A program made the position numbers and the translations under genes. 34,838 nucleotides of DNA from an uncultured Ruminococcus sp. (lineage in GTDB: Bacteria > Bacillota_A > Clostridia > Oscillospirales > Acutalibacteraceae), in assembly GCA_902798605.1 (NCBI GenBank), contig CADBXH010000014.1, forward strand, positions 1 through 34,838. Reading direction: 5' to 3'. The notes under the pieces were generated by a model, which had not been told where the DNA came from, made no database searches, and was given only the letters and a program-made list of their open reading frames with translations. Shown in pieces: positions 1 to 6,891 of the stretch. Numbering within the stretch: position 1 is the first letter of the stretch; each line of letters starts with the position of its first letter.

Positions 1-325
1 TAGAAATACTCCGTGCTAAAATCCTTAAACAAATACTGTTAAGATTATTTTGCAGGGAGCGAGTGGGAGTGATTCGCAAAGCGAATCAACTATGAACGCT
101 CATACGTTCATATCATCACTTGCGCGTTAGCGTAATCATCACTGTTCACTGATAACTAAAGGTTTCTATAGCGTGTTATCAGTTATGATTGGCTTCGCCA
201 AGTTATGTTTTTTAAGCCTTTTCACACGGTTATTTCGGGAGTGATAAGATTGGAACAAATCAATGACAGTGATTCAATGTTTTTCATAAAACGGTAATAG
301 ATAATTAAAATTCCATATTAGAATT

Positions 326-357
326 AAAAGCCTTTAGCAAAAGCTGGGGCTTTTTTA
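326..357 (+). terminator. Rho-independent terminator-like hairpin
   Basis: The arms AAAAGCC (326-332) and GGCTTTT (348-354) pair, with an inner AGC/GCT pair, and a T run follows. It would end a transcript entering from upstream of the window and insulates the zinc operon promoter that starts about 35 bp later. Confidence 0.6.
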
Positions 358-366
358 TTTTTGGGA

Positions 367-387
367 ATTTGCGAATAATTCGCAAAT
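367..387. promoter_or_regulatory. Palindromic operator 1, putative Zur box upstream of -35
   Basis: A perfect inverted repeat: the 10-bp arm ATTTGCGAAT and its exact inverted copy around one central base. It ends 4 bp before the -35 hexamer. Its 9-1-9 core resembles the AT-rich 7-1-7 or 9-1-9 palindromes bound by Fur-family repressors. The next gene is a Fur-family regulator in a zinc-transport operon, so zinc-dependent autoregulation is inferred. Confidence 0.75.
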
Positions 388-390
388 CTA

Positions 391-419
391 TTGACTCTAA
401 CGAACTGAAATGATATAAT
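391..419 (+). promoter_or_regulatory. Sigma-A-type promoter of the zinc operon
   Basis: -35 TTGACT (391-396) and a consensus -10 TATAAT (414-419) are separated by 17 bp. The promoter is framed by two palindromes whose centres lie 54 bp apart, one just upstream of -35 and one covering the expected transcription start. Confidence 0.8.
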
Positions 420-420
420 G

Positions 421-441
421 ATTTGCGAATGAGTCGCAAAT
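421..441. promoter_or_regulatory. Palindromic operator 2, putative Zur box at the start site
   Basis: Second copy of the 367-387 operator: the left arm ATTTGCGAAT is identical and the right arm differs at one base (AGTCGCAAAT). It begins directly after the -10 box and runs to the ribosome site, so an occupied site would block RNA polymerase. Confidence 0.75.
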
Positions 442-453
442 TGGAGGTGCACT

Positions 454-852
454 ATGCCTAAATATATGACAAAACAGCGCAAAACATTGCTCGACTTCCT
501 CGAAAGGCACGCCGATGAGGAGCTTTCTGCAAAAAAAATAGAGGCTGAGCTTTCTGACAGCGGCGTGAGCATAAGCGCTGTCTACCGCAATCTTTCCGAC
601 CTTGAAAAAGAGGGTAAGGTCAGGCGCATAAGCAAGAGCGGAAGCCGTGAGGTTTTCTATCTTTACACCGACGCTCACGAGTGCCGCGAGAGTCTTCATC
701 TTTCGTGCAAAAAATGCGGAAAAACATATCATATGAACGCTCAGTGCGCCGATATGCTGATAAACAACCTCGCTCAAAACGACGAGTTTACAATAGACAA
801 GTCCGACACCGTCCTTTACGGCGTTTGCAAGACTTGCAAGAACGGAGGGTAA
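454..852 (+). CDS. zur: Fur-family metalloregulator, probably Zur
   Basis: Fur-family repressor of 132 aa, normal length for the family, expected to bind zinc and repress its own operon when zinc is plentiful. The N-terminal winged helix covers about residues 8-65, with the recognition-helix stretch SISAVYRNLSDLEKEGKV. The C-terminal half has two CxxC pairs (C85/C88 and C125/C128) that form the structural zinc site of Fur-like proteins, and His residues at 75, 82 and 93 that could bind the sensing metal. It is the first gene of the znu-like operon, with GGAGG 8 bp before the ATG. The assignment to Zur rather than Fur or PerR rests on the genes it travels with, not on a diagnostic residue. The flanking twin palindromes support autoregulation. 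Confidence 0.85.
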   Translation: MPKYMTKQRKTLLDFLERHADEELSAKKIEAELSDSGVSISAVYRNLSDLEKEGKVRRISKSGSREVFYLYTDAHECRESLHLSCKKCGKTYHMNAQCADMLINNLAQNDEFTIDKSDTVLYGVCKTCKNGG

Positions 853-854
853 TT

Positions 855-1829
855 TTGAAAAGGATAATTTCACTTATTTTGATATTGGTTTTAGCGCTTT
901 CGCTGTTCGCGGGATGCTCGGGAAAATCGGGCGCCGATGACGGAAAGCTCAATATCGTCACCACGATTTTCCCCGAATATGACTGGGTAAAGAATATCAC
1001 GGCAGGAGCCGATAATGTCGACATCACGCTCTTGCTTGACAGCGGAGCCGATCTTCACAGCTATCAGCCCACCGCAGATGATTTTGTAAAAATATCTAAC
1101 TGCGATGTGCTTATCTACGTCGGCGGCGAGTCGGATAAATGGGTCGACGACGCTCTAAAAGGCGCAGTGAACAAGAATATGATAAAAATCAACCTGCTCG
1201 AGCTGCTCGGCTCTAAGGCAAAAGAGGAAGAAACAGTAGAGGGGATGCAGGCGGAAAAAGAAGAAGCCGAAGAGGGCGAAGAAGGCCCCGAATATGACGA
1301 GCACGTTTGGCTTTCACTTAAAAACGCCTCAACATTGTGCGAAAAGATCTCGGACAAGCTATGCGAGGCTGACGAGGACAACAAGGATATCTACACTAAA
1401 AATACAAAGGATTACCTTAAAAAGCTCAATGACCTCGACGCAAAATATCAGTCGGTAAGAGATACCGCAAAGTATGACACGATGATATTCGCCGACCGCT
1501 TCCCGTTCAGATACCTAATGGACGATTATAATTTGAAGTACTACGCCGCATTTTTGGGCTGTTCTGCTGAATCGGAGGCGAGCTTTGAGACCGTAGCGTT
1601 CCTCGCCAAAAAGCTCGATGAGCTAAAGCTCCCCGCGGTAATGACGATAGATAAATCGGACAAAAAAATCGCAAAAACCGTCATCGAGACATCAAATCAA
1701 AAGAACGCCGAGATACTCGAGATGGACTCGATGCAGTCGGTCACGGCAAAGGACGTTGAGGACGGCAAGACCTACCTCGGCATTATGGAAAGTAACCTGA
1801 CTGCGTTTACAAAGGCGATAAAGGAGTAA
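855..1829 (+). CDS. znuA: Zinc ABC transporter substrate-binding lipoprotein (ZnuA/AdcA-like)
   Basis: Extracellular metal-binding lipoprotein that delivers zinc, or possibly manganese, to the adjacent permease. I place the start at TTG 855, two bases after the zur stop, with GGAGG six bases upstream; an in-frame upstream ATG would extend into zur and lacks a ribosome site. From this start a lipoprotein signal peptide follows, with lipobox LFAGC and C21 as lipid anchor. Expected metal ligands are H68 and H150. The position of the third family histidine (usually in an HDAF-like motif) is Asp (FADRFPF, D214). The mobile loop before H150 is Glu-rich (about residues 123-149) instead of His-rich. 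The 324-aa length is normal. Co-transcription with zur and the two transporter genes is inferred from spacing of a few bases. Confidence 0.88.
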   Translation: MKRIISLILILVLALSLFAGCSGKSGADDGKLNIVTTIFPEYDWVKNITAGADNVDITLLLDSGADLHSYQPTADDFVKISNCDVLIYVGGESDKWVDDALKGAVNKNMIKINLLELLGSKAKEEETVEGMQAEKEEAEEGEEGPEYDEHVWLSLKNASTLCEKISDKLCEADEDNKDIYTKNTKDYLKKLNDLDAKYQSVRDTAKYDTMIFADRFPFRYLMDDYNLKYYAAFLGCSAESEASFETVAFLAKKLDELKLPAVMTIDKSDKKIAKTVIETSNQKNAEILEMDSMQSVTAKDVEDGKTYLGIMESNLTAFTKAIKE

Positions 1830-1832
1830 GCT

Positions 1833-2525
1833 ATGGCACAGTTAAGCTGTCAAAATTTATCCCTCGGTTACGAGGGCAAAGAGATATTGAGCGGATTGAG
1901 CTTCCAAGTCAATTCGGGCGATTATCTTTGTATCGTCGGAGAAAACGGCTCCGGCAAATCTACGCTTATGAGGACTGTTTTAGGACTCAAAAAACCAATG
2001 AGCGGAAAAATCTTTACCGGTGACGGACTGTCTGCGAATGAGATCGGATATCTTCCTCAGCAGACGCTTGTTCAAAGGGATTTTCCCGCCTCGGTCAAAG
2101 AGATCGTTGTATCCGGAAACCAAGGTCACTGCGGATTGAGACCTTTTTACAATATGCAGGAAAAAGAGCTCGCCGCCCGGAATATGAAAAAAATGGGCAT
2201 TTATGACCTTCAAAACCGCTGTTATCGCGAGCTTTCGGGAGGTCAGCAGCAGAGGGTGCTTTTGGCAAGGGCGCTGTGCGCCACCAAAAAGATGCTCCTG
2301 CTCGATGAACCCGTAGCCGGACTCGACCCTAAGGTCACGGCCGATATGTACAGCCTGATCGACGGGCTGAATAAAAACGATAAGATCACTATCATAATGA
2401 TCTCTCACGATTTGGACGCGGCTTTAAAGTACGCAAGCCACATCCTGCATATCGGTAAGGATATTTTCTTCGGTACCAAAGAAGAATATATCAAAAACCG
2501 TTTGGGCGAAAGGGGGCAGGCTTGA
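1833..2525 (+). CDS. znuC: Zinc ABC transporter ATP-binding protein
   Basis: Cytoplasmic ATPase of the metal importer, 230 aa. Walker A is GENGSGKST (36-44), the Q-loop lies near LPQQ (74-77), the ABC signature is LSGGQQQR (134-141), Walker B is MLLLDEP (154-160), and the switch histidine is in ISHD near residue 189. It starts three bases after the substrate-binding gene, with AGGAG upstream. Its stop overlaps the permease start (TGATG), which suggests translational coupling and balanced subunit production. Confidence 0.93.
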   Translation: MAQLSCQNLSLGYEGKEILSGLSFQVNSGDYLCIVGENGSGKSTLMRTVLGLKKPMSGKIFTGDGLSANEIGYLPQQTLVQRDFPASVKEIVVSGNQGHCGLRPFYNMQEKELAARNMKKMGIYDLQNRCYRELSGGQQQRVLLARALCATKKMLLLDEPVAGLDPKVTADMYSLIDGLNKNDKITIIMISHDLDAALKYASHILHIGKDIFFGTKEEYIKNRLGERGQA

Positions 2526-3364
2526 TGTTTGAACAGTTAGCAAGCTATCTCCAATACCCCTTTGTGCAATACGCGCTTATAGTCGGCGTGTTGATAGCGC
2601 TTTGCTCGTCCTTGCTCGGCGTAACGCTCGTGCTTAAAAGGTTTTCGTTTATCGGTGACGGTCTTTCTCACGTTGCGTTCGGCGCAATGTCTGTAGCGGC
2701 AGTCGTGGGACTGACAAACGATATGTTGATAATTATGCCCGTGACTATAATCAGCGCGATCTTGCTCCTGAGAACGGGCAGCAACGCGCGGATAAAAGGC
2801 GACGCCGCTGTTGCGATGATCTCCGTCGGAGCATTGGCGATCGGTTATCTGCTGATGAATGTCTTCAGCACATCGTCAAACGTTTCGGGCGATGTGTGTA
2901 CGACGCTTTTCGGCTCGACTTCGATTTTAACATTAAGCGAGCTTGAGGTATGGGCGTGTATAATCCTCTCGATAATCGTAGTTTTCGCATTTATCTTCTT
3001 TTACAACAAGATTTTCTCCGTCACCTTTGACGAGGATTTTGCCCGCGCTACCGGAACAAAGGCCGGAGTTTATAACCTGATCATCGCTATAATCATAGCC
3101 GTTATCATCGTGCTCGCGATGAACCTTGTCGGCTCGCTTCTTATATCTGCGCTCGTTATTTTCCCCGCGTTGTCTGCAATGCGCGTATTCAAGAGCTTTA
3201 AGTCGGTAACGATCTGCTCGGCTTGTCTGTCGGTATTTTGCGCGGCGTTTGGCTTGCTGATATCGATCTGTACTGGAACGCCTGTAGGCTCAACGATCGT
3301 CGCGGTTGACATCGTAGTATTCTTTGTTTTCTGGATAATTGGTTTTATAAGGGAGAGAGCATAA
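2525..3364 (+). CDS. znuB: Zinc ABC transporter permease
   Basis: Membrane subunit of the importer (ABC-3 family), 279 aa, with about eight hydrophobic segments. The family-typical region VTLVLKRFSFIGDGLSHVAFG (split around residues 36-56) contains the conserved GDGLSH turn. A TTG codon lies one codon upstream, but I choose ATG 2525 because it overlaps the ATPase stop and follows a G-rich ribosome site (GAAAGGGGG) at a proper distance. Its stop overlaps the ATG of the next gene (TAATG). Confidence 0.92.
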   Translation: MFEQLASYLQYPFVQYALIVGVLIALCSSLLGVTLVLKRFSFIGDGLSHVAFGAMSVAAVVGLTNDMLIIMPVTIISAILLLRTGSNARIKGDAAVAMISVGALAIGYLLMNVFSTSSNVSGDVCTTLFGSTSILTLSELEVWACIILSIIVVFAFIFFYNKIFSVTFDEDFARATGTKAGVYNLIIAIIIAVIIVLAMNLVGSLLISALVIFPALSAMRVFKSFKSVTICSACLSVFCAAFGLLISICTGTPVGSTIVAVDIVVFFVFWIIGFIRERA

Positions 3365-3960
3365 TGCAAAGAATAGTATGTTTGATTTGCGCAGCGGTGA
3401 TGGCTTTTGCTGTTGCAGGCTGCTCGGGAAATTCAACTGATAATAAAGCATCAAAATCGAATCAAAAGGGAGTAAATGACATTATGTCAAGCGCGGCTCA
3501 GACCGACCCTTCTGCCACACAAGCGGCCACTCAATCTGCTACTCAGGCTGCCTCAGCTCCTTTAGATAAGATACCGGAGGGTAATATCAATTACCCTGAG
3601 CTTGATTATGATGCGGAAGTTGACCTTACCAAATTAAACAGCAATATGGTTTATTCGGAGGTTTCAGCGATGATGAATACCCCCGCTAAATACAAGGGCA
3701 AAAAAGTCAAGATGAACGGTACATTTGATGTTTATACCGACATAAAGACCGGAAAATACTATTATTCCTGCATTATCAAGGACGCGACCGCCTGTTGTTC
3801 AAGCGGTATCGAGTTTTTGTGGAAGGGAGACCATAAATATCCCGATGATTATCCTGCTGTCGGCACGCCTGTGACCGTCGGCGGAGTATTTGAAACATAT
3901 CTCGAGGACAATAAAGTCTACTGCCGCTTAAAGAACGCTGATGTTGTTTTCGGAACCTAA
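3364..3960 (+). CDS. Small lipoprotein at the end of the zinc operon
   Basis: Function not recognised with certainty. The 198-aa product has a lipoprotein signal with lipobox VAGC (C20), a low-complexity Ser/Thr/Ala/Gln linker (about 25-65), and a compact C-terminal domain (about 80-198) rich in predicted beta strands. That domain has a Cys-Cys pair (DATACCSSGIEF) and glycine-spaced strands such as VGTPVTVGGVFETY, suggesting an OB-like fold. The pattern recalls the C-terminal part of TIGR03943/DUF1980 proteins found beside metal transporters, but that likeness is weak. Overlap with the permease stop and position under the putative Zur operators suggest a role in zinc capture or handling at the cell surface. 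Confidence 0.7.
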   Translation: MQRIVCLICAAVMAFAVAGCSGNSTDNKASKSNQKGVNDIMSSAAQTDPSATQAATQSATQAASAPLDKIPEGNINYPELDYDAEVDLTKLNSNMVYSEVSAMMNTPAKYKGKKVKMNGTFDVYTDIKTGKYYYSCIIKDATACCSSGIEFLWKGDHKYPDDYPAVGTPVTVGGVFETYLEDNKVYCRLKNADVVFGT

Positions 3961-3966
3961 TAGAAT

Positions 3967-3999
3967 AACGCCCGCGGTTTTTACTCCGCAGGCGTTTTT
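3967..3999 (+). terminator. Terminator of the zinc operon
   Basis: Stem AACGCC/GGCGTT with an inner GCGG/CCGC pair and an 8-nt loop, followed by five T. It lies six bases after the lipoprotein stop and abuts the 3' end of the convergent MocR gene. Confidence 0.8.
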
Positions 4000-5358
4000 C
4001 TATTTGAAGATTATTTCACTTATTAGTCTGATTCCCTCGTCTATCCTGTCCGACGGGATACCCGAAAAGCTAAGCCCGAACTCGTTGTCGGTTTTATAGG
4101 GCATAATTTTGATCGAGTTTTCCGCAAGCTCGCGCTCGATTCTATCCCTGTCAAATTCTCCGCTGAGTTTTACCTTGACATAAAGCGAGGTCTCGTTAAA
4201 AACAGTTTCGAAATTTTTAAAATACCCGTCTATGCTTTGCATAACGATCTTGCTTTTTTCAAGAAATACTCTGCGTGCTTTTCTCAGATGAACATCTATT
4301 TTGCCGGTGTTTATGTACCCCGCGAGTGCTAATTGCTCAACCTTTGACGCAGTCTGGTTGATTTGCGACTTGATACCGTTGTATTTTTTCAAGATATTCT
4401 CGGGCAAAACCATATAGCTTATCCTGACCGACGGCAAAAGTACCTTGGAAAACGAGCCGATATAAATCGTGTTATCGGTGTCGTAATTCTGCACGCAGGG
4501 CATAGGGTGGGTGCTGTATCTTATCTCGCCGTTGAAGTCGTCCTCAATAATCAAAACTCCGTTGGATTTTGCCCAGTTGATTATTTCAAGCCTGCGCGTT
4601 ACGGGCATATTTGTGCCGTAGGGCTCGGTAAAGTTCGGATTGAGCACTAAGATGTCAGGCTTGATTATTTTGAGTGAGTCAAGCGTTGCGCCGAATTCAT
4701 CGTTTTCAAAGTAGCTTATCTCATAATCAAAGCTCTTAAAAACAAATTCCGACTGAATATAGCTGTCCTTTGCCATAGCGACCTTTTTATTACAGCCCAA
4801 AACCGAGCAGAGGATGCAAAGCAACGCCTGAGTACCCGCGCCGACTACGATATTCTTCGCGCTCGAATTGACGCTTCTTGTGCCGAGAGCGTATTTTTGC
4901 AGAGCGATCCTCAGCGTTTCCTCGCCCTGAACGTCGCCGTAAGAGGTCAAAAGATAGTTCCTGTTTATGACGTCTTTTATGTTCTTTTTCCATTCGGAAA
5001 GGTTGATTATGCTTTCGTCGATGCTTTTTGTGGTAAAATCGTACCTGATTATCTCATTCTCGGTTTTGACTTTATAATCTTCTTCATCAAGCGTTTTCGG
5101 TTTATTATCAAACTCCGCTGCAACATAAAACCCGCTCTGGGGCTTTGTTTTTATGTATCCCTCGGCGCACAGCTGGTCATAAGCCGCCGTCACGGTCGTT
5201 TTAGAGACCCCGAGTTCCTCGCTGAGCTTGCGGATAGACAGCAGCTTTGTATCTTTTTTAAGATTTCCGTTTTCAATTGCGTTTCTTATAGAAATATAAA
5301 TCTGCCTGTACATCGGCTTTTTTGCGCTTTTGTCGGCAAGAATAAAGTCGTAAAGCAT
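4000..5358 (-). CDS. MocR-family GntR/aminotransferase-like transcription regulator
   Basis: Fusion of a GntR-type winged helix (about residues 10-80, with LSIRKLSEELGVSKTTVTAAY) and a class I aminotransferase-like domain (about 105-452), the MocR architecture known from PdxR, GabR and TauR. The PLP-binding lysine is K305 in SFSKVLLPS and the pyridine-nitrogen aspartate is in IEDDF (D273/D274), so cofactor binding seems intact. Length 452 aa is normal. The gene is divergent from murD, and the gap carries inverted copies of GTGGTAT(T/G)ATAT over both promoters. No pyridoxal or GABA genes are adjacent, so the ligand and target pathway are unknown. Confidence 0.88.
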   Translation of the reverse strand: MLYDFILADKSAKKPMYRQIYISIRNAIENGNLKKDTKLLSIRKLSEELGVSKTTVTAAYDQLCAEGYIKTKPQSGFYVAAEFDNKPKTLDEEDYKVKTENEIIRYDFTTKSIDESIINLSEWKKNIKDVINRNYLLTSYGDVQGEETLRIALQKYALGTRSVNSSAKNIVVGAGTQALLCILCSVLGCNKKVAMAKDSYIQSEFVFKSFDYEISYFENDEFGATLDSLKIIKPDILVLNPNFTEPYGTNMPVTRRLEIINWAKSNGVLIIEDDFNGEIRYSTHPMPCVQNYDTDNTIYIGSFSKVLLPSVRISYMVLPENILKKYNGIKSQINQTASKVEQLALAGYINTGKIDVHLRKARRVFLEKSKIVMQSIDGYFKNFETVFNETSLYVKVKLSGEFDRDRIERELAENSIKIMPYKTDNEFGLSFSGIPSDRIDEGIRLISEIIFK

Positions 5359-5373
5359 ATAATATCACCGCTT

Positions 5374-5385
5374 ATATAATACCAC
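5374..5385 (-). promoter_or_regulatory. Putative MocR operator half, site 1
   Basis: Minus-strand GTGGTATTATAT overlaps the -10 of the MocR gene. It contains TGGTAT/ATACCA, the core reported for GabR-like MocR regulators. An 11/12 match in inverted orientation lies at 5462-5473. Confidence 0.5.
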
Positions 5386-5404
5386 CATAATTAAAATATT
5401 TCAA
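5376..5404 (-). promoter_or_regulatory. Promoter of the MocR gene
   Basis: On the minus strand, -35 TTGAAA (5404-5399) and -10 TATTAT (5381-5376) are separated by 17 bp. The -10 sits inside the putative operator, so autorepression is plausible. Confidence 0.6.
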
Positions 5405-5429
5405 TATTATTGCAATCTCTTTGTAAAGG

Positions 5430-5458
5430 TTGAAATTTCGTCTATATATATGTATAAT
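5430..5458 (+). promoter_or_regulatory. Promoter of murD
   Basis: -35 TTGAAA (5430-5435) and -10 TATAAT (5453-5458) with a 17-bp spacer. The expected start site falls inside the second GTGGTAT motif. Confidence 0.75.
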
Positions 5459-5461
5459 AAA

Positions 5462-5473
5462 GTGGTATGATAT
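5462..5473 (+). promoter_or_regulatory. Putative MocR operator half, site 2
   Basis: GTGGTATGATAT matches the 5374-5385 site at 11 of 12 positions in inverted orientation, and covers the expected transcription start of murD. Confidence 0.5.
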
Positions 5474-5494
5474 TTTAGTAAATGAGGGATAATA

Positions 5495-6886
5495 ATGAGT
5501 ACTCAGACAGATAGATTTTTCAATTCGGTCAAGGGCAAAAAGGTCGCCTTTATCGGACTCGGCACAAGCAATCTTCCGCTTATCAAGTTGTTTGCCGACA
5601 AGGGCGCCAAGGTCATCGGCTGTGACAGACAGCCGCTTGAAAAGCTCGGAGCGAACGGTGAAAAGGCGTTGCAGTACGGCGCAGAGCTCATCTTGGGCGA
5701 AGATTACCTAAAGGATATCGACGCGGACATCGTTTTTCGCAGCCCCGGTACCCAGCCCGACAAGCCGGAGCTTATTAAGCTCAGACAAAACGGCAAGGTG
5801 CTGACTTCCGAGATGGAGGTTTTCTTTGACCTGTGCCCCTGCAAGATGATCGCCGTGACGGGCTCCGATGGCAAAACTACCACAACGACGATCATTTCCG
5901 AGCTGCTAAAGGCACAGGGCAAGACCGTTCACCTCGGCGGTAATATTGGCAAACCGCTCCTACCGGAGATCGAAAGCGTTAATGAGGACGACTATGCCGT
6001 GATCGAGCTTTCGAGCTTTCAGCTTATCTCAATGCGCAAAAGCCCTGATATAGCAGTTGTCACCAACCTTGCGCCGAATCACCTTGACTGGCACAAGGAT
6101 ATGGAAGAGTATGTTGAGGCTAAAAAGAATATTATTTTACACCAAAACGCCTTTACAAAGGCAGTCTTGAATCAAGATAACGGAATCTCAAACGGCTTTT
6201 CAGCCGATGTCCGCGGTCAGCTTGCCAAGTTCAGCGTAACAGAAAAGCTATATAACGGCGCGTATCTTGACGGCACTACCGTCGTTTACAGCGACTACGG
6301 CAAGACGACCGAGATTATGGATATCTCCGACATCAAGATACCCGGTATGCACAATGTAGAAAACTACCTCGCGGCGATCTCCGCTGTTTGGGGTATAGTC
6401 GATGTTGATACTATCAAAACGGTAGCTCAGACCTTTGGCGGCGTTGCGCACAGGGCGGAATTTATCAGAGAGCTTGAAGGCGTAAAGTACTATAACGACT
6501 CAATAGCTTCAAGCCCGACAAGGACTGCGCTCGGAACGCTTTCGCTTTACGATGAAAAGATAATTATAATCGCGGGCGGCTACGATAAGCACATCCCGTA
6601 CGAGCCCCTCGGACCCGTTATCAACAATAAGGTAAAAGTCCTCATCCTCTTGGGCGACACCGCTCCTAAAATCGAGGAGGCCGTAAAAAACGCTGAAAAC
6701 TTTGATGAAAACGCAATCAAGATAATCAACGTAAATAATATGGAAGAAGCCGTGGCGGCGGCAAGGGAAAACGCCGAAAATGGCGATATAGTTTCGCTTT
6801 CACCCGCCAGCGCGAGCTTTGGACTTTACAAGAACTTTGAAGAAAGAGGTAATCACTTTAAGTCGATCATAAACGACTTGAAGTAA
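5495..6886 (+). CDS. murD: UDP-N-acetylmuramoyl-L-alanine--D-glutamate ligase
   Basis: Cytoplasmic peptidoglycan-precursor ligase that adds D-Glu to UDP-MurNAc-L-Ala using ATP. The 463-aa length is normal. The N-terminal Rossmann-like domain shows FIGLGTSN (about 19-26), the Mur-ligase ATP loop is GSDGKTTT (123-130), and a central-domain motif is NLAPNHLDWH. C-terminal family features include GGVAHRAE and NDSIASSP. AGGG precedes the ATG. It stands apart from any dcw cluster, and two M42 peptidase genes follow closely. Confidence 0.95.
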   Translation: MSTQTDRFFNSVKGKKVAFIGLGTSNLPLIKLFADKGAKVIGCDRQPLEKLGANGEKALQYGAELILGEDYLKDIDADIVFRSPGTQPDKPELIKLRQNGKVLTSEMEVFFDLCPCKMIAVTGSDGKTTTTTIISELLKAQGKTVHLGGNIGKPLLPEIESVNEDDYAVIELSSFQLISMRKSPDIAVVTNLAPNHLDWHKDMEEYVEAKKNIILHQNAFTKAVLNQDNGISNGFSADVRGQLAKFSVTEKLYNGAYLDGTTVVYSDYGKTTEIMDISDIKIPGMHNVENYLAAISAVWGIVDVDTIKTVAQTFGGVAHRAEFIRELEGVKYYNDSIASSPTRTALGTLSLYDEKIIIIAGGYDKHIPYEPLGPVINNKVKVLILLGDTAPKIEEAVKNAENFDENAIKIINVNNMEEAVAAARENAENGDIVSLSPASASFGLYKNFEERGNHFKSIINDLK

Positions 6887-6891
6887 TCATT

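Larger units (their letters stand above)
1..453. other. Gene-free region: palindrome chain, terminator, operator/promoter
   Basis: No convincing coding sequence is seen here. Positions 71-201 hold a chain of short inverted repeats: GATTCGC/GCGAATC (71-87), TATGAACG/CGTTCATA (91-112), TTGCGC/GCGTAA (imperfect, about 120-135), ACTGATAAC/GTTATCAGT (148-183) and TTGGC/GCCAA (189-201). Two of the links share the 9-mer ATCATCACT (112-120 and 135-143). The 9-mer GGGAGTGAT occurs on both sides of the chain (66-74 and near 239-247). A terminator-like hairpin and the promoter of the downstream zinc operon follow and are listed separately. Confidence 0.6.

Noticed and set aside
71..87. GATTCGC-AAA-GCGAATC as a third Zur box
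   Set aside because: The half-sites are in the opposite order and spacing from the 367 and 421 operators, and it belongs to a palindrome chain far from the promoter.
681..854. N-terminal extension of the zinc-binding lipoprotein
   Set aside because: It would lie inside the Fur gene and precede the signal peptide; TTG 855 with GGAGG gives a proper lipoprotein signal.
397..873. 158-aa minus-strand ORF opposite the Fur gene
   Set aside because: It overlaps a well-supported regulator and its operator and has no ribosome site or recognisable domain.
4363..5379. Two plus-strand ORFs across the MocR gene
   Set aside because: They are opposite-strand shadows of a protein with clear helix-turn-helix and PLP motifs.
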